In this document: positions 1-9,041 of the stretch, piece by piece | Numbering within the stretch: the first letter of the stretch is position 1 | Layout: the number at the start of each line of letters is the position of its first letter | Source of the DNA: Gilliamella sp. ESL0441 | Lineage (GTDB): Bacteria > Pseudomonadota > Gammaproteobacteria > Enterobacterales > Orbaceae | Length of the DNA: 64,000 nucleotides | Assembly (NCBI RefSeq): GCF_019469185.1 | Contig: NZ_CP048264.1 | Span: forward strand, 620,001 to 684,000 | Direction: 5' to 3' | The notes under the pieces: generated by a model | Told to the model about the DNA's origin: nothing | The model's input: only the letters and a program-made list of their open reading frames with translations | Databases searched by the model: none | Made by a program: the position numbers and the translations under genes

Positions 1-3
1 ATA

Positions 4-729
4 TTAATGAATAATCTTCGCTAAAAAGTCTTTAGCACGATCTGATTCTGGGTTACTAAAGAATTGCTCTTTAGATGTATCTTCAATAATCTCGCCAGCA
101 TCCATAAAGATAACACGATGTGCCACTTTTCGAGCAAAGCCCATTTCATGGGTCACCACCATCATGGTCATACCTTCATAAGCCAATTCTACCATGACAT
201 CTAATACTTCATTAACCATTTCAGGGTCAAGTGCTGAAGTTGGTTCGTCAAATAACATGACAATAGGATCCATACAAAGTGCTCGTGCAATAGCAACACG
301 CTGTTGTTGACCACCAGAAAGTTGAGCTGGATACTTATTTGCATGGGCAAGTAAACCAACACGATCTAACAATGACAATGCTTTTTCACGCGCTTCTTTT
401 TCTGATCGTTTTAACACCTTGATTTGGGCTAGTGTTAAATTCTTTAAAATCGTTAAATGTGGGAACAGTTCAAAATGCTGAAACACCATACCGACTTTCG
501 AACGTAATTTTGCTAAATTAGTTGATTTGCTAGTCACTTCAGTGCCATCAATAATAATTTTACCCTTTTGTACGGGTTCTAAACCATTAACCGTTTTAAT
601 CAGCGTTGACTTACCTGATCCAGAAGGACCACAAACTACGACAACTTCACCTTTACCAACTCGTGTTGTACAGTTTTTTAATACCTGAAATTGTCCATAC
701 CATTTTGATACATTTTCTAAGGAGATCAT
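4..729 (-). CDS. gltL: Glutamate/aspartate ABC transporter ATP-binding protein GltL
   Basis: Cytoplasmic ATPase that energises import of acidic (polar) amino acids with GltJ, GltK and GltI. The 241-aa product has a Walker A motif GPSGSGKST at residues 34-42, the ABC signature [15 protein letters not shown] near residue 136 and Walker B with the D-loop ([10 protein letters not shown]) just after it, the full set for the polar-amino-acid ATPase family and the usual length. Its ATG overlaps the gltK stop by 4 nt (ATGA), so translation is coupled. It is the last gene of gltI-gltJ-gltK-gltL. The stop lies 4 nt from the window edge, so any downstream gene or terminator is not visible. The family is certain; glutamate/aspartate specificity rests on the operon order and GltI similarity. 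Confidence 0.93.
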   Translation of the reverse strand: MISLENVSKWYGQFQVLKNCTTRVGKGEVVVVCGPSGSGKSTLIKTVNGLEPVQKGKIIIDGTEVTSKSTNLAKLRSKVGMVFQHFELFPHLTILKNLTLAQIKVLKRSEKEAREKALSLLDRVGLLAHANKYPAQLSGGQQQRVAIARALCMDPIVMLFDEPTSALDPEMVNEVLDVMVELAYEGMTMMVVTHEMGFARKVAHRVIFMDAGEIIEDTSKEQFFSNPESDRAKDFLAKIIH

Positions 730-1427
730 CGACTTATCCCTTTTTTGAAATAATTAACTAAACATGAAGCAGTAAAACAAATTATAAAATAAATTGCTGC
801 TGCAAAAATAATCATAGAATATTTGACTGTGCCGCCTTGCACACTACCAATTTGAGTAACACTTGCACCAAATAGGTCAATTAAACTCATTACATAAACC
901 AGCGAGGTGTCTTGGAATAAAATAATCCCTTGAGTTAACAGTAATGGAATCATCGATCTAAATGCTTGAGGTAATATAACTAAACGCATTGATTGGCTTT
1001 TAGTCATTCCTAAAGCATAAGCAGCATGATATTGACCTTTAGCAACAGCGCTAATCCCTGCTCGAATAATTTCAGAATAATAAGCGGCTTCAAAAAGTGC
1101 AAAAGCAATCATAGCCGAAGCAATACGCACATCTGCATAAGGAGGAAGATTAAACAAATGTTTAATAACCTGTGGTAGTGCTAAATAGAACCATAACAAC
1201 ACTAATAAAAGTGGAATGGAACGGAATAAATTGACATAGCACTTAGCAAAAACATTGAATATTCTAATGTTTGATAGACGCATTAACGCCAGTACAGTAC
1301 CCCAAACTATGCCAAACACGACAGCAATAAAAGTTATTTTAGTTGTTAACCATAACCCACTTAATAATAATGGATAATTTTCAATGACCAATGAAGGAAT
1401 ATCCGCAATCCAATTAATTAACTGCAT
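726..1427 (-). CDS. gltK: Glutamate/aspartate ABC transporter permease GltK
   Basis: Inner-membrane permease of 233 aa with about five hydrophobic segments, one half of the channel of the acidic amino acid importer. The conserved cytoplasmic EAA loop that docks on the ATPase is visible as [14 protein letters not shown]...ALG around residues 118-140. The ATG has a strong ribosome-binding site (AAGGAGG) that lies at the 3' end of gltJ, whose stop is 1 nt upstream of this start, and its own stop overlaps gltL. It pairs with GltJ as a heterodimer. Histidine/glutamine-type permeases are close relatives, so the substrate rests on context. Confidence 0.92.
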   Translation of the reverse strand: MQLINWIADIPSLVIENYPLLLSGLWLTTKITFIAVVFGIVWGTVLALMRLSNIRIFNVFAKCYVNLFRSIPLLLVLLWFYLALPQVIKHLFNLPPYADVRIASAMIAFALFEAAYYSEIIRAGISAVAKGQYHAAYALGMTKSQSMRLVILPQAFRSMIPLLLTQGIILFQDTSLVYVMSLIDLFGASVTQIGSVQGGTVKYSMIIFAAAIYFIICFTASCLVNYFKKGISR

Positions 1428-1428
1428 A

Positions 1429-2232
1429 TTATCCTCCTTGACTCATATTTGGTAAACGAGTGTACTTTTCAACATTTCGCATAATAAAAAGGACAGCATA
1501 ATTTATTATTACGAAAGCCAGAGTAACACCACACAATACTTCAATAATACAGTTTGTTGCATCATTGATACGTTCAATTTGCCCAATTAAATCAATTAGA
1601 CCAATCGTAGAAGCTACAGAGGAGTTTTTAATAATATTGGTCATCTCTGATGTTAAAGGTGGAATAATCCTACGATAAGCATTTGGTAATAAAATATAGC
1701 GATAAGCCTGTTTGTTAGTCAAACCAAGCGCTATGGCTGCATATCGTTGTCCTTTAGGCAATGTTTGGATGCCGGTTCTTACCTGCTCAGCAATACGAGC
1801 AGAGGTAAACAATCCCAATGCAATAGCGGCAGTAATGAAGGCACTAACATTAGGAGACAATTCAGACATAAACCAAGTTTTAAAACTTCCGCTTAATAAC
1901 TCTGGGAAAAGCATGTACCACAAAAACATTTGTACCAATAAAGGAATATTACGGAATATTTGTACATAGCATCCAGCAAACTTGTTTAACAGCTTGTTGT
2001 CTAATGTACGGCAAATACCAACTAATGATCCCAATATAAAGGCAATGATCCATGCGGTGATTGCTAACGAAATTGTGACAAAAACACCATCGAGTAGCCA
2101 GTTTAAGTAAATACCGTCTCCATAAGGGGTCGGCTCAAAAAATAGCATCCAATTAAAGCTTGATATGAAATCACAAATATGTTTCCAAAAAGCTGTAAAA
2201 GGTTCCAAAGCTAGTATTCGATTAAAACTCAT
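1429..2232 (-). CDS. gltJ: Glutamate/aspartate ABC transporter permease GltJ
   Basis: Second permease subunit, 267 aa, longer than GltK because of an N-terminal extension before the first membrane span, as in GltJ orthologs. The EAA loop reads EQVRTGIQTLPKGQ followed by an ALGL motif around residues 147-170. Conserved NSSVAS near residue 203 follows the TSEM segment typical of the polar amino acid permease domain. It is separated from gltI by an 82-nt gap that holds a perfect hairpin, and from gltK by a single base, so gltJKL are translated as a tight unit while gltI is set apart. Confidence 0.92.
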   Translation of the reverse strand: MSFNRILALEPFTAFWKHICDFISSFNWMLFFEPTPYGDGIYLNWLLDGVFVTISLAITAWIIAFILGSLVGICRTLDNKLLNKFAGCYVQIFRNIPLLVQMFLWYMLFPELLSGSFKTWFMSELSPNVSAFITAAIALGLFTSARIAEQVRTGIQTLPKGQRYAAIALGLTNKQAYRYILLPNAYRRIIPPLTSEMTNIIKNSSVASTIGLIDLIGQIERINDATNCIIEVLCGVTLAFVIINYAVLFIMRNVEKYTRLPNMSQGG

Positions 2233-2262
2233 AATATATTTAATTCACATAAATTAGATTAT

Positions 2263-2288
2263 GTACTAAATGTTTTGACATTTAGTAC
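2263..2288 (-). promoter_or_regulatory. Intercistronic hairpin between gltI and gltJ
   Basis: Perfect 10-bp inverted repeat (GTACTAAATG, 6-nt loop, CATTTAGTAC) in the 82-nt gltI-gltJ gap. There is no T-tract on the minus strand, so it is unlikely to be a full terminator. Such hairpins after binding-protein genes commonly protect the upstream mRNA and give more binding protein than permease; that role is inferred here. Confidence 0.55.
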
Positions 2289-2314
2289 AAAGGATTAGAA
2301 ATAGAAGAAAAGTG

Positions 2315-3223
2315 TTAATCTAATGCTTTATCATTAGGATTTGCAAATAATTCAACCATTTTTGGTGAAATTTCAAGTTCCATATTTGCACCTTTTGGCG
2401 GCACAGGTTGAGTAAACCATTTATTATATGATTCTAATGCTTTTCCAGATGTTTGTGCATCAGCAATTGCCTTATCCATTAATTGCTTAAATTGAACGTC
2501 ACCTTTTCTTAACATACAACCATAAGATTCATAAGAAAGCGGTTCGCCAATAATTTTCCATTCACTTGGATTAATTGCACGAGAACGCTCACCGGCTAAT
2601 AATGCATCATCCATTAAAAATGCTGCTGCTCGACCTGTTTCAAGTGCATTAAATGCATCACCATGATCTTTAGGTGTAATAATACGGATATTTAATTTTT
2701 CTTTATTATTGATTTGATTCAAACGGATTTCTGATGTTGTACCTGCTGTAGTTACAACATTCTTGCCTTTAAGATCTTCAATACTATTGATATTGCTATC
2801 CGCTTTAACTAAAAAACGTGTGCCAACAATAAAGATGGTATTTGAAAAACCAACCGTTTTTTGGCGTTCAAGATTGTTTGTCGTTGAACCACATTCAAAA
2901 TCATATGTGTAGTTATTCAGTAATTGTATACGTGTCTTAGAAGTAACTGGTAAATATTTTACTTTAAGATCAGGCATATTTAACTCTTTTTTGACCGCAT
3001 CAACAATTAAGTTAGAATAATCTTGAGAATAGCCAATTACTTCTTGGTTTTTACCGTAGTAGGAAAATGGAATAGAAGATTCACGATGACCAACAACAAT
3101 CACACCACTATCTTTAATTTTGGCTAATGTGCCAGTAAGTTCTTCAGCTACCGCCGAACCACTTATTAGACCTAACATTGCAAATGATAACACTAATTTG
3201 GTTAATTTTGTTTTTATGTTCAT
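2315..3223 (-). CDS. gltI: Glutamate/aspartate periplasmic binding protein GltI
   Basis: Secreted solute-binding protein, 302 aa from the chosen start, that captures glutamate/aspartate and delivers it to GltJK. The N-terminus MNIKTKLTKLVLSFAMLGLI then GSAVAEE is a classic signal peptide with cleavage after AVA. The body is a family-3 binding protein (GVIVVGHRESSIPFSYY, then YSQDYSNLIV). I chose the ATG at 3223 rather than the in-frame ATG at 3229 because AGGAG abuts the first ATG but lies 6 nt before the second. Upstream, a TATAAT-like -10 sits at 3288-3293 (minus) with a weak -35. It is the first gene of the operon. Confidence 0.92.
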   Translation of the reverse strand: MNIKTKLTKLVLSFAMLGLISGSAVAEELTGTLAKIKDSGVIVVGHRESSIPFSYYGKNQEVIGYSQDYSNLIVDAVKKELNMPDLKVKYLPVTSKTRIQLLNNYTYDFECGSTTNNLERQKTVGFSNTIFIVGTRFLVKADSNINSIEDLKGKNVVTTAGTTSEIRLNQINNKEKLNIRIITPKDHGDAFNALETGRAAAFLMDDALLAGERSRAINPSEWKIIGEPLSYESYGCMLRKGDVQFKQLMDKAIADAQTSGKALESYNKWFTQPVPPKGANMELEISPKMVELFANPNDKALD

Positions 3224-3449
3224 ACTCATCTCCTACTGTTTAATTTGTATCATATTAAATAAATTTAATATTTTACAAAGGACGTATATTATAACTTATT
3301 TTTAAGCATAAAAGTACTTTTTACTGTTTATTTATATATTAACGGAGCTAATAACCAACAATATTTGTCAATAAATGGCAATAAATTGGTAATTTAATTT
3401 TATTTTGAACTCATTATTTTTAAGCAAAAATTGTGCCAGTATTGAGGTT

Positions 3450-4991
3450 TTATGAGCGTTTTTTTATTATCAGTAGAATAAACATAAATAACATTATGAT
3501 TATATGTAGTTTATTACCCCACATGGCGTAAGGTGTTAAACCAGTTGTTGGTGATAAAGATTGTGTTAATACCGCTCTTTCAAATTGTGGTAATTGTTTG
3601 ATAATTTTACCGTGATGATCAATTATTGCCGTAATGCCTGTATTGGTACTACGTATAAGTGGGCGACCAAACTCTAATGCTCTAGCTTGTGCCATTTGGA
3701 GATGTTGTTTAGGGCCAATACTGTTTCCAAACCAAGCGTCGTTTGAAACAGTAAGTAAAAAGTCAGTATCAGCTGTAAAATTTTTCCATATTAAATCAGA
3801 TAAAATGACTTCATAACAAATCGCAGTGGTAAATTTGAACCCTTTTATTTTCAATGGGGGCTGATTACTATTACCGGGCTGCATTGTAGACATCGGAATA
3901 TCTAATATGTTAGCTATTGGTTTTAGTAGTGAAGATAAAGGGGTAAACTCACCAAATGGCACTAAATGATGTTTCTGATAACGATTTGTGGTCGGGTACT
4001 GATAAGGTGATTTTTCACCTAATACTAAAAGGGTATTAAAAACATCAGCATCTTCTTGATATTTACTTTCTTTAAATCGATAGTCGATGATACCAACAGC
4101 AATTTCTGAATCATGACGTCTTGCTAGTTTATCTAAATAATATAAAAAGGGTTGTTGATTGATTTCATAATCAGTAATACTTGCTTCAGACCAGATTATG
4201 ATTTTATTTTGACCTAAATTGGCTTGGGTCAGTTCTGCATAGGTATCTAACGTGTTGTTAAGCTGTTGCCTATTCCAACGTATAGATTGAGAAATGTTTG
4301 CTTGAATTAATGAAAAATCAGCCACTCGATGGCTATCAATTGTCGTCCAATTAATATTGTTGAACGAAAATGGTGCAACAAAGACTGCAAAAAGTGCAAT
4401 AAACGCACCAATTAGGTGCTTATTTATTCTTCGTTTTGTTAATTGATGCAAACAATAAGCGAGCAGTCCACATAAAATAGTGGTGAGTAATGTCACACCA
4501 TCTATTCCAATAATGGGAAAATAAGATCGTAATGGGCTGTCAAGTTGACTATAACCCAACTGTAGCCAAGAAAAGCCTGTTAAAATATTACTGCGTAAAA
4601 ACTCTGTGAATTGCCAAAGAATAGGTGCGGCAAACACGAATTGCTTTAATGAAAATTGCATTGCAAAGCGTTTTAGAGAACTAAGCAGAAATGCAAATAA
4701 CATAGGATAGAGTGATAGGTAAAGGATTAAAAGTCCTAAAATAATTAATGCTACAGGTGAGGGTAACTCACCGTACTGCTTAATGCTGATATAAACCCAA
4801 TGTACACCCGCTGAAAAATAGCCAACTCCCCAACTTAGTCCTATCAGCATTGCTTGTTTTTTGGATTTGTCTGCTATAAGCCATAAAAAACCAGTAAAGG
4901 AAATAAAAGCTAAAGGCCAAATATGAAAGGGAGCATAACTAAAAACAGCAATACTCCCAAACAATAATGCTAACAGTAAATGTTTAAGCAT
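3450..4991 (-). CDS. lnt: Apolipoprotein N-acyltransferase Lnt
   Basis: Inner-membrane enzyme that adds the third acyl chain to the N-terminal cysteine of lipoproteins, the last step of lipoprotein maturation. The 513-aa protein has about six N-terminal membrane spans, then a periplasmic nitrilase domain. Candidate catalytic residues are visible: Glu in WSEASI, Lys in the [11 protein letters not shown] segment and Cys in TAICYEVI. A last span sits at the C-terminus. The start chosen is ATG at 4991 ([10 protein letters not shown]), which overlaps the corC stop by 8 nt; a longer in-frame version would run 81 nt further into corC and lacks support. It is coupled to corC as in Escherichia coli. 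Confidence 0.93.
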   Translation of the reverse strand: MLKHLLLALLFGSIAVFSYAPFHIWPLAFISFTGFLWLIADKSKKQAMLIGLSWGVGYFSAGVHWVYISIKQYGELPSPVALIILGLLILYLSLYPMLFAFLLSSLKRFAMQFSLKQFVFAAPILWQFTEFLRSNILTGFSWLQLGYSQLDSPLRSYFPIIGIDGVTLLTTILCGLLAYCLHQLTKRRINKHLIGAFIALFAVFVAPFSFNNINWTTIDSHRVADFSLIQANISQSIRWNRQQLNNTLDTYAELTQANLGQNKIIIWSEASITDYEINQQPFLYYLDKLARRHDSEIAVGIIDYRFKESKYQEDADVFNTLLVLGEKSPYQYPTTNRYQKHHLVPFGEFTPLSSLLKPIANILDIPMSTMQPGNSNQPPLKIKGFKFTTAICYEVILSDLIWKNFTADTDFLLTVSNDAWFGNSIGPKQHLQMAQARALEFGRPLIRSTNTGITAIIDHHGKIIKQLPQFERAVLTQSLSPTTGLTPYAMWGNKLHIIIMLFMFILLIIKKRS

Positions 4992-5856
4992 TTTCAGATA
5001 ACTCAAGATTAGGAACCGTTGCACCTTCAGGGATGGTGACATGAAGCTGAATGATTCGTCGACGATCGGCAATGGTCACTTTAAACTGATAACCATCAAT
5101 AGTTATAGTTTCACCTCTTAATGGCAGACGTCCAAAATGTTGCATGACTAAACCACCTATTGTATCCATTTCGTCATCACTAAATTCGGTTTTAAAAACA
5201 TCGTTGAAATCTTCAACAGGCGTCAGCGCTCGAACTGTATAAACTGAAGGGGATAAACGACGAATATCACGATCTTCAATCTCGTCAAATTCATCTTCGA
5301 TATCACCAACAATTAACTCTAAAATATCTTCAATGGTAACTAAACCGGAAACACCGCCAAATTCATCGATAGCCATTGCCATATGATAACGTTCCATTCG
5401 AAACTCTTTTAACATATGATCAACTCGTTTACTTTCTGGTACGACAACAGTCGGGCGTAAAATTTTTTTCAAATCAAAATCATCTACACCTTGACGAATA
5501 AACATGAGGAGATCTTTGGCTAACAAAATGCCTTCTATATGATCTCTATCTTCACTGATGACAGGATAACGAGAATGCCCATGTTCAGAGATAATACTCA
5601 GACACTCATCAAGCGTATAATTATCTTTAATTGTAACAATTTGAGAACGAGGAATCATAATATCGCGAACTCGCTGTTCCGCAATATCCATTACCCCTTC
5701 AATCATATCGAGAGTATCAGGATCAATTAGTTCGTTTTCTTCGGCTTCCCGAATTACTTCAATCAGCTCTTCTTTATCTTTAGGTTCTGAATTGAATAAC
5801 TGACTCAACCATAATGTAAACCCTTTTTTAGGGCTCCGATGATTGTCATCGCTCAT
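4984..5856 (-). CDS. corC: CorC/YbeX CBS-domain protein
   Basis: Cytosolic CBS-pair protein of 290 aa with a C-terminal CorC/HlyC domain, linked to Mg2+/Co2+ homeostasis (CorC) and to ribosome metabolism (YbeX). Visible are the hallmark [11 protein letters not shown] just before CBS1 (about residue 65), GHSRYPV and the second CBS segment ending [15 protein letters not shown](L)IVGDI near residues 165-185. The acidic N-terminal leader ([15 protein letters not shown]) matches the family. It is followed by lnt with an 8-nt overlap and preceded by ybeY after about 100 nt, so it lies within the same transcription unit. The length equals that of E. coli CorC. Confidence 0.93.
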   Translation of the reverse strand: MSDDNHRSPKKGFTLWLSQLFNSEPKDKEELIEVIREAEENELIDPDTLDMIEGVMDIAEQRVRDIMIPRSQIVTIKDNYTLDECLSIISEHGHSRYPVISEDRDHIEGILLAKDLLMFIRQGVDDFDLKKILRPTVVVPESKRVDHMLKEFRMERYHMAMAIDEFGGVSGLVTIEDILELIVGDIEDEFDEIEDRDIRRLSPSVYTVRALTPVEDFNDVFKTEFSDDEMDTIGGLVMQHFGRLPLRGETITIDGYQFKVTIADRRRIIQLHVTIPEGATVPNLELSENA

Positions 5857-5959
5857 TTGCTCGATTCCTTAGTTATTTTGCATGTGTAAATTATTTTTAT
5901 ACTCAAGCTAGGTTAATATGAATAAAATCAAATTAGAATAGTGTAATCAATACACTCAA

Positions 5960-6424
5960 TTAGTCAATGGGTTGATACGGATCATCAAATCCTAATTGTT
6001 TCATAATATCGATTTCGATATTTTCCATTTCTTCTGCTTCTTCGTCAACAATATGATCATAACCAAGTAAATGCAAACAGCCATGCACTATCATATGAGC
6101 CCAATGCGAAATTAATAATTTATGTTGTTCAATCGCTTCTTTTTCTACAACTTGTTTACAGATAATCAAATCACCTAAAAGTGGCACTTCAATATCAATT
6201 GGCGACTCAAAAGGAAAAGATAATACATTGGTCGGTTTATTTTTTTGTCGATAGGTATGATTTAATTGTTGGCTTTCTGCTTCATCAACAATACGAATCG
6301 TAATTTCTGCTTGATCCATAAATTGAGGCAAAATAACGTTTAACCACTGCATGATTTGTTGTTCAGTGGGCAAGTGATCAGGCTGCGTTGTCGCAATTTG
6401 CAGATCTAAGATAATTTCACTCAT
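5960..6424 (-). CDS. ybeY: Endoribonuclease / rRNA maturation factor YbeY
   Basis: Metal-dependent RNase needed for 16S rRNA 3' maturation and ribosome quality control. The metal-binding signature [11 protein letters not shown] (three His in H-x3-H-x5-H spacing) lies near residues 109-119, and NVLSFPF is conserved upstream. I chose the ATG at 6424 ([11 protein letters not shown]) because it aligns with the N-terminus of the E. coli protein. An in-frame ATG at 6439 that overlaps the rlmH stop by one base (TAATG) would add five residues and cannot be excluded. The usual upstream partner ybeZ (PhoH-like) is absent here and rlmH takes its place. Confidence 0.92.
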   Translation of the reverse strand: MSEIILDLQIATTQPDHLPTEQQIMQWLNVILPQFMDQAEITIRIVDEAESQQLNHTYRQKNKPTNVLSFPFESPIDIEVPLLGDLIICKQVVEKEAIEQHKLLISHWAHMIVHGCLHLLGYDHIVDEEAEEMENIEIDIMKQLGFDDPYQPID

Positions 6425-6438
6425 GATAAACTCTGTCA

Positions 6439-6909
6439 TTATTCTCGATGATAAGGATGATTAGTCGTTAAACTCCATGCTCGATAAAGGCTTTCAGCCA
6501 CAATTACCCGAACGAGAGGATGAGGTAAAGTAAGGGGTGATAAAGACCAACTTTGTTCTGCTGCTGCTTTACAAGCAGGCGAAAGACCTTCAGGCCCACC
6601 AATTAATAAACTGACATCACGTCCGTCTATCTTCCAACGTTCCAATTGTTCAGCTAAATTGTGAGTGGTATAAGGTTTACCTGGAATATCAAGTGTCACA
6701 ATACGGTTACCTTTACCACAAGCACTAAGCATTGATTCACCTTCTTTATCTAAAATGCGAACGATATCAGCATTTTTAGTGCGTTTTCCTGCCGGTATTT
6801 CAATCAGTTCTAAAGGCATATCTTTCGGAAAACGAGAACGATAATCATCAAAGGCTGTTGTGACCCAATTAGGCATTTTAGTGCCAACAGCGATGAGCTG
6901 TATTTTCAC
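6439..6909 (-). CDS. rlmH: 23S rRNA pseudouridine-1915 N3-methyltransferase RlmH
   Basis: SPOUT-class methyltransferase that modifies pseudouridine 1915 in helix 69 of 23S rRNA using S-adenosylmethionine. The 156-aa length is typical. The knot region reads [11 protein letters not shown] (near residue 103), then [20 protein letters not shown] and the C-terminal NHPYHRE that reaches into the partner active site. It starts 4 nt after rsfS and its stop touches the upstream ybeY start, showing tight co-translation. The pairing rsfS-rlmH is conserved in Gammaproteobacteria. Confidence 0.95.
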   Translation of the reverse strand: MKIQLIAVGTKMPNWVTTAFDDYRSRFPKDMPLELIEIPAGKRTKNADIVRILDKEGESMLSACGKGNRIVTLDIPGKPYTTHNLAEQLERWKIDGRDVSLLIGGPEGLSPACKAAAEQSWSLSPLTLPHPLVRVIVAESLYRAWSLTTNHPYHRE

Positions 6910-6913
6910 CTAA

Positions 6914-7228
6914 TTAACCCCAAAGTTTTTCAAGTTCGTAAAGTTGACGACTTTCTTCTTGCATGATGTGCACAATCACAGAATCCATATCAACAACAAC
7001 CCAGTCAGCATCATTTTGTCCTTCACTGCCTAAAACCAGATATCCATGTTTTTTGGCTTCATCAATTAAATGCCCAGCAATTGAAGACACGTGGCGATTT
7101 GATGTTCCCGTACAAATGACCATGTAATCAGTAATACTTGATTTACCTTTCACATCAAGAATAACAATATCCTTGCCTTTTAAATCATCAATTTTATCTG
7201 TAATGAAATCCTGTAATGACTGTTGCAA
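6914..7228 (-). CDS. rsfS: Ribosomal silencing factor RsfS
   Basis: Binds uL14 and blocks 50S-30S joining when nutrients run out. The body is unmistakable: [60 protein letters not shown] at the end. No ATG is available. The TTG at 7228 aligns with the E. coli start (MQGKALQDF versus TTG-QQSLQDF) and has AGAGAG 6 nt upstream; another TTG at 7249 would add seven residues. The gene heads the rsfS-rlmH-ybeY-corC-lnt run and has an extended -10 promoter just upstream. A non-ATG start suggests low translation. Confidence 0.9.
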   Translation of the reverse strand: MQQSLQDFITDKIDDLKGKDIVILDVKGKSSITDYMVICTGTSNRHVSSIAGHLIDEAKKHGYLVLGSEGQNDADWVVVDMDSVIVHIMQEESRQLYELEKLWG

Positions 7229-7260
7229 AATAAACTCTCTATCAATCAAAATAAAGCACT

Positions 7261-7268
7261 AGTATAAC
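7261..7268 (-). promoter_or_regulatory. Extended -10 promoter for rsfS operon
   Basis: On the minus strand TGTTATACT provides an extended -10 (TGn before TATACT, plus-strand AGTATA at 7261-7266) about 30 nt upstream of the rsfS TTG. No good -35 is seen, which fits an extended -10 promoter. It is the only promoter-like element in this gap. Confidence 0.45.
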
Positions 7269-7360
7269 ATATTTTTAAAAATTGCAGTGTAGATAAGCTA
7301 TCGGCAAAAGTCATCTTACAAAATATTTAAATATCTTAATTGGTTTATCACTTGTTGAGG

Positions 7361-7390
7361 TTTGACTGTTTAACACTTTAAACAGTCAAA
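7361..7390 (-). terminator. Hairpin downstream of cydC
   Basis: Perfect 13-bp inverted repeat (TTTGACTGTTTAA, loop of 4, TTAAACAGTCAAA) 20-50 nt after the cydC stop. On the minus strand it is not followed by a run of T, so it may be a weak or Rho-assisted terminator or an mRNA 3'-end stabiliser for trxB-cydDC. Confidence 0.55.
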
Positions 7391-7409
7391 ATATAAGGCA
7401 TTCGCTAAA

Positions 7410-9041
7410 CTAGAGCGAAATTACTCGATCAAATAACGGATTATCAATTAAACGATGCGTTACCATGAGTAAAGTTTTATCTTTACAGGTTTGTTGGATA
7501 AGTTTAATGATTTGCTGTTCCGTTTGTTGATCCAAGCTTTCGGTCGGTTCATCCATTAAAATCAAGGGTGAATGATGCAGTAATGCTCGAGCAATCCCAA
7601 TACGGCGAATTTCACCGCCCGATAACGCACGCCCACCTTGCCCAATGAGTAAATCGAGACCTTTTTCAGTGATAAGTAATTTATCCAGTTCAACTTGATG
7701 TAAAACATCTATCAATTGCTGATCGGTAGCCTGCTCATTACCAATCAGCAAATTTTGCCGTAACGTATCGCTAAAAATGGTAATAACTTGTGGAACGACG
7801 GCTATAGCTTGGCGTAAGGTTTTTTCATCCAATTGATTAATTGGGATGTTATTCAAACAAATTGAACCGGAGTTTGGCTCCCAAATACGATTAATCAGAT
7901 TGAGTAGTGTTGATTTACCACACCCGGTTTTACCAATCAATCCAATATGCTCACCAGATTCAACTGTTAACGAAAAATCCTTTAATATGATAAAAGGTTG
8001 ATTTGGATAACTAAAATTAACTTTATCAAAGTGTAATTTAGCCATTGTTAAATCAAGTTTTTTACCTTCTTTCACAAAGGTAATTTCAGGTGTTTGACTA
8101 AAAATAGCTGTTATACGGGATGCCGATGCGATGACTTGCCCTAAAAATATAAAGGCATTAGGAATGGGCATTAAAATTTCTGCACTGGCAAGACAAACAA
8201 ATACAAATAAGGCAACTAATGGCGAAAGTGTATATTGAGTAATGAGCCATAACACAAGCAGTGTTAAAAAACCCGAAATCAATAAAACTAATGCACTCGA
8301 TAGTGCCATTAACGTTGATTGACGTTGTTGGTTACTAAGCCACTGTGATTCAAGTTCATCAAGTTTATCGCGATACTTTGCTTGGGCATTAAATAAAGTA
8401 AGTTCAGCTTGCCCTTGTAAATAGCTAATCAGTTGCGAACGATAATCGCTTTGTTGTTTTGCCAATGTCTCGCCTAATTGTTTACCGGCATAATAAAAAA
8501 TCACAGGTACAGCAAGCAAAGTCAGCGTTAGAATAATGGTGATGATGAGCGCAATAGGTAGATTAATGTAACTTAATCCGATAAATAAAATCGCGATCAT
8601 TATCAATGCGGTTACAATGGGTGAAAAAAGTTTTAAATAAAGATGATCAAGCGCATCAATATCGACAATAAATCGATTAAGCAAATCCGCTTTTTGATAT
8701 TGTGCTAATTGATTGGCACTTAATGGTAATAGTTTGCGAAAAGCTAATGTCCTTAAATAGGCAAGAATTTTAAAGGTTGTATTATGATCAACTAAACGCT
8801 CCATATAACGTGCTGCCGTTCGGGTTATCGCTGCTGCTCGAACGCCAGCAGCAGGCAGCATATAATTGAAACTATACAAACCAGCTACACCTACAAAAGC
8901 GGTTGATGCTAAAAACCAACCAGATAAAGAGAGCAAAAACACACTTGCAAACAGGGTGAGAATCGATAAAGATAAACCAATTAAGATTTGCCAAAAATAG
9001 TGCTTATACAGAGCAATGTATGGACGCAAAATCGCTAGCAT
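7410..9041 (-). CDS. cydC: Heterodimeric thiol ABC exporter subunit CydC
   Basis: Inner-membrane ABC half-transporter that with CydD exports cysteine/glutathione (and affects haem) to the periplasm and is required for assembly of cytochrome bd oxidase. Six membrane spans fill residues 1-300. Walker A GKTGCGKST is near residue 370, signature LSGGEIRRIGIARAL near 473, and Walker B with D-loop LILMDEPTESLDQ follows. It is 543 aa, a little shorter than the E. coli protein (573). Its ATG overlaps the cydD stop by 7 nt and has AAGGAG upstream. Start and stop are well supported. Confidence 0.93.
   Translation of the reverse strand: MLAILRPYIALYKHYFWQILIGLSLSILTLFASVFLLSLSGWFLASTAFVGVAGLYSFNYMLPAAGVRAAAITRTAARYMERLVDHNTTFKILAYLRTLAFRKLLPLSANQLAQYQKADLLNRFIVDIDALDHLYLKLFSPIVTALIMIAILFIGLSYINLPIALIITIILTLTLLAVPVIFYYAGKQLGETLAKQQSDYRSQLISYLQGQAELTLFNAQAKYRDKLDELESQWLSNQQRQSTLMALSSALVLLISGFLTLLVLWLITQYTLSPLVALFVFVCLASAEILMPIPNAFIFLGQVIASASRITAIFSQTPEITFVKEGKKLDLTMAKLHFDKVNFSYPNQPFIILKDFSLTVESGEHIGLIGKTGCGKSTLLNLINRIWEPNSGSICLNNIPINQLDEKTLRQAIAVVPQVITIFSDTLRQNLLIGNEQATDQQLIDVLHQVELDKLLITEKGLDLLIGQGGRALSGGEIRRIGIARALLHHSPLILMDEPTESLDQQTEQQIIKLIQQTCKDKTLLMVTHRLIDNPLFDRVISL

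Noticed and set aside
3120..3305. 61-codon plus-strand frame across the gltI signal peptide region
   Set aside because: Antisense to gltI and its promoter, low-complexity hydrophobic peptide without a start site.
5539..5730. 63-codon plus-strand frame inside corC
   Set aside because: Antisense to a conserved CBS-domain gene with no support of its own.
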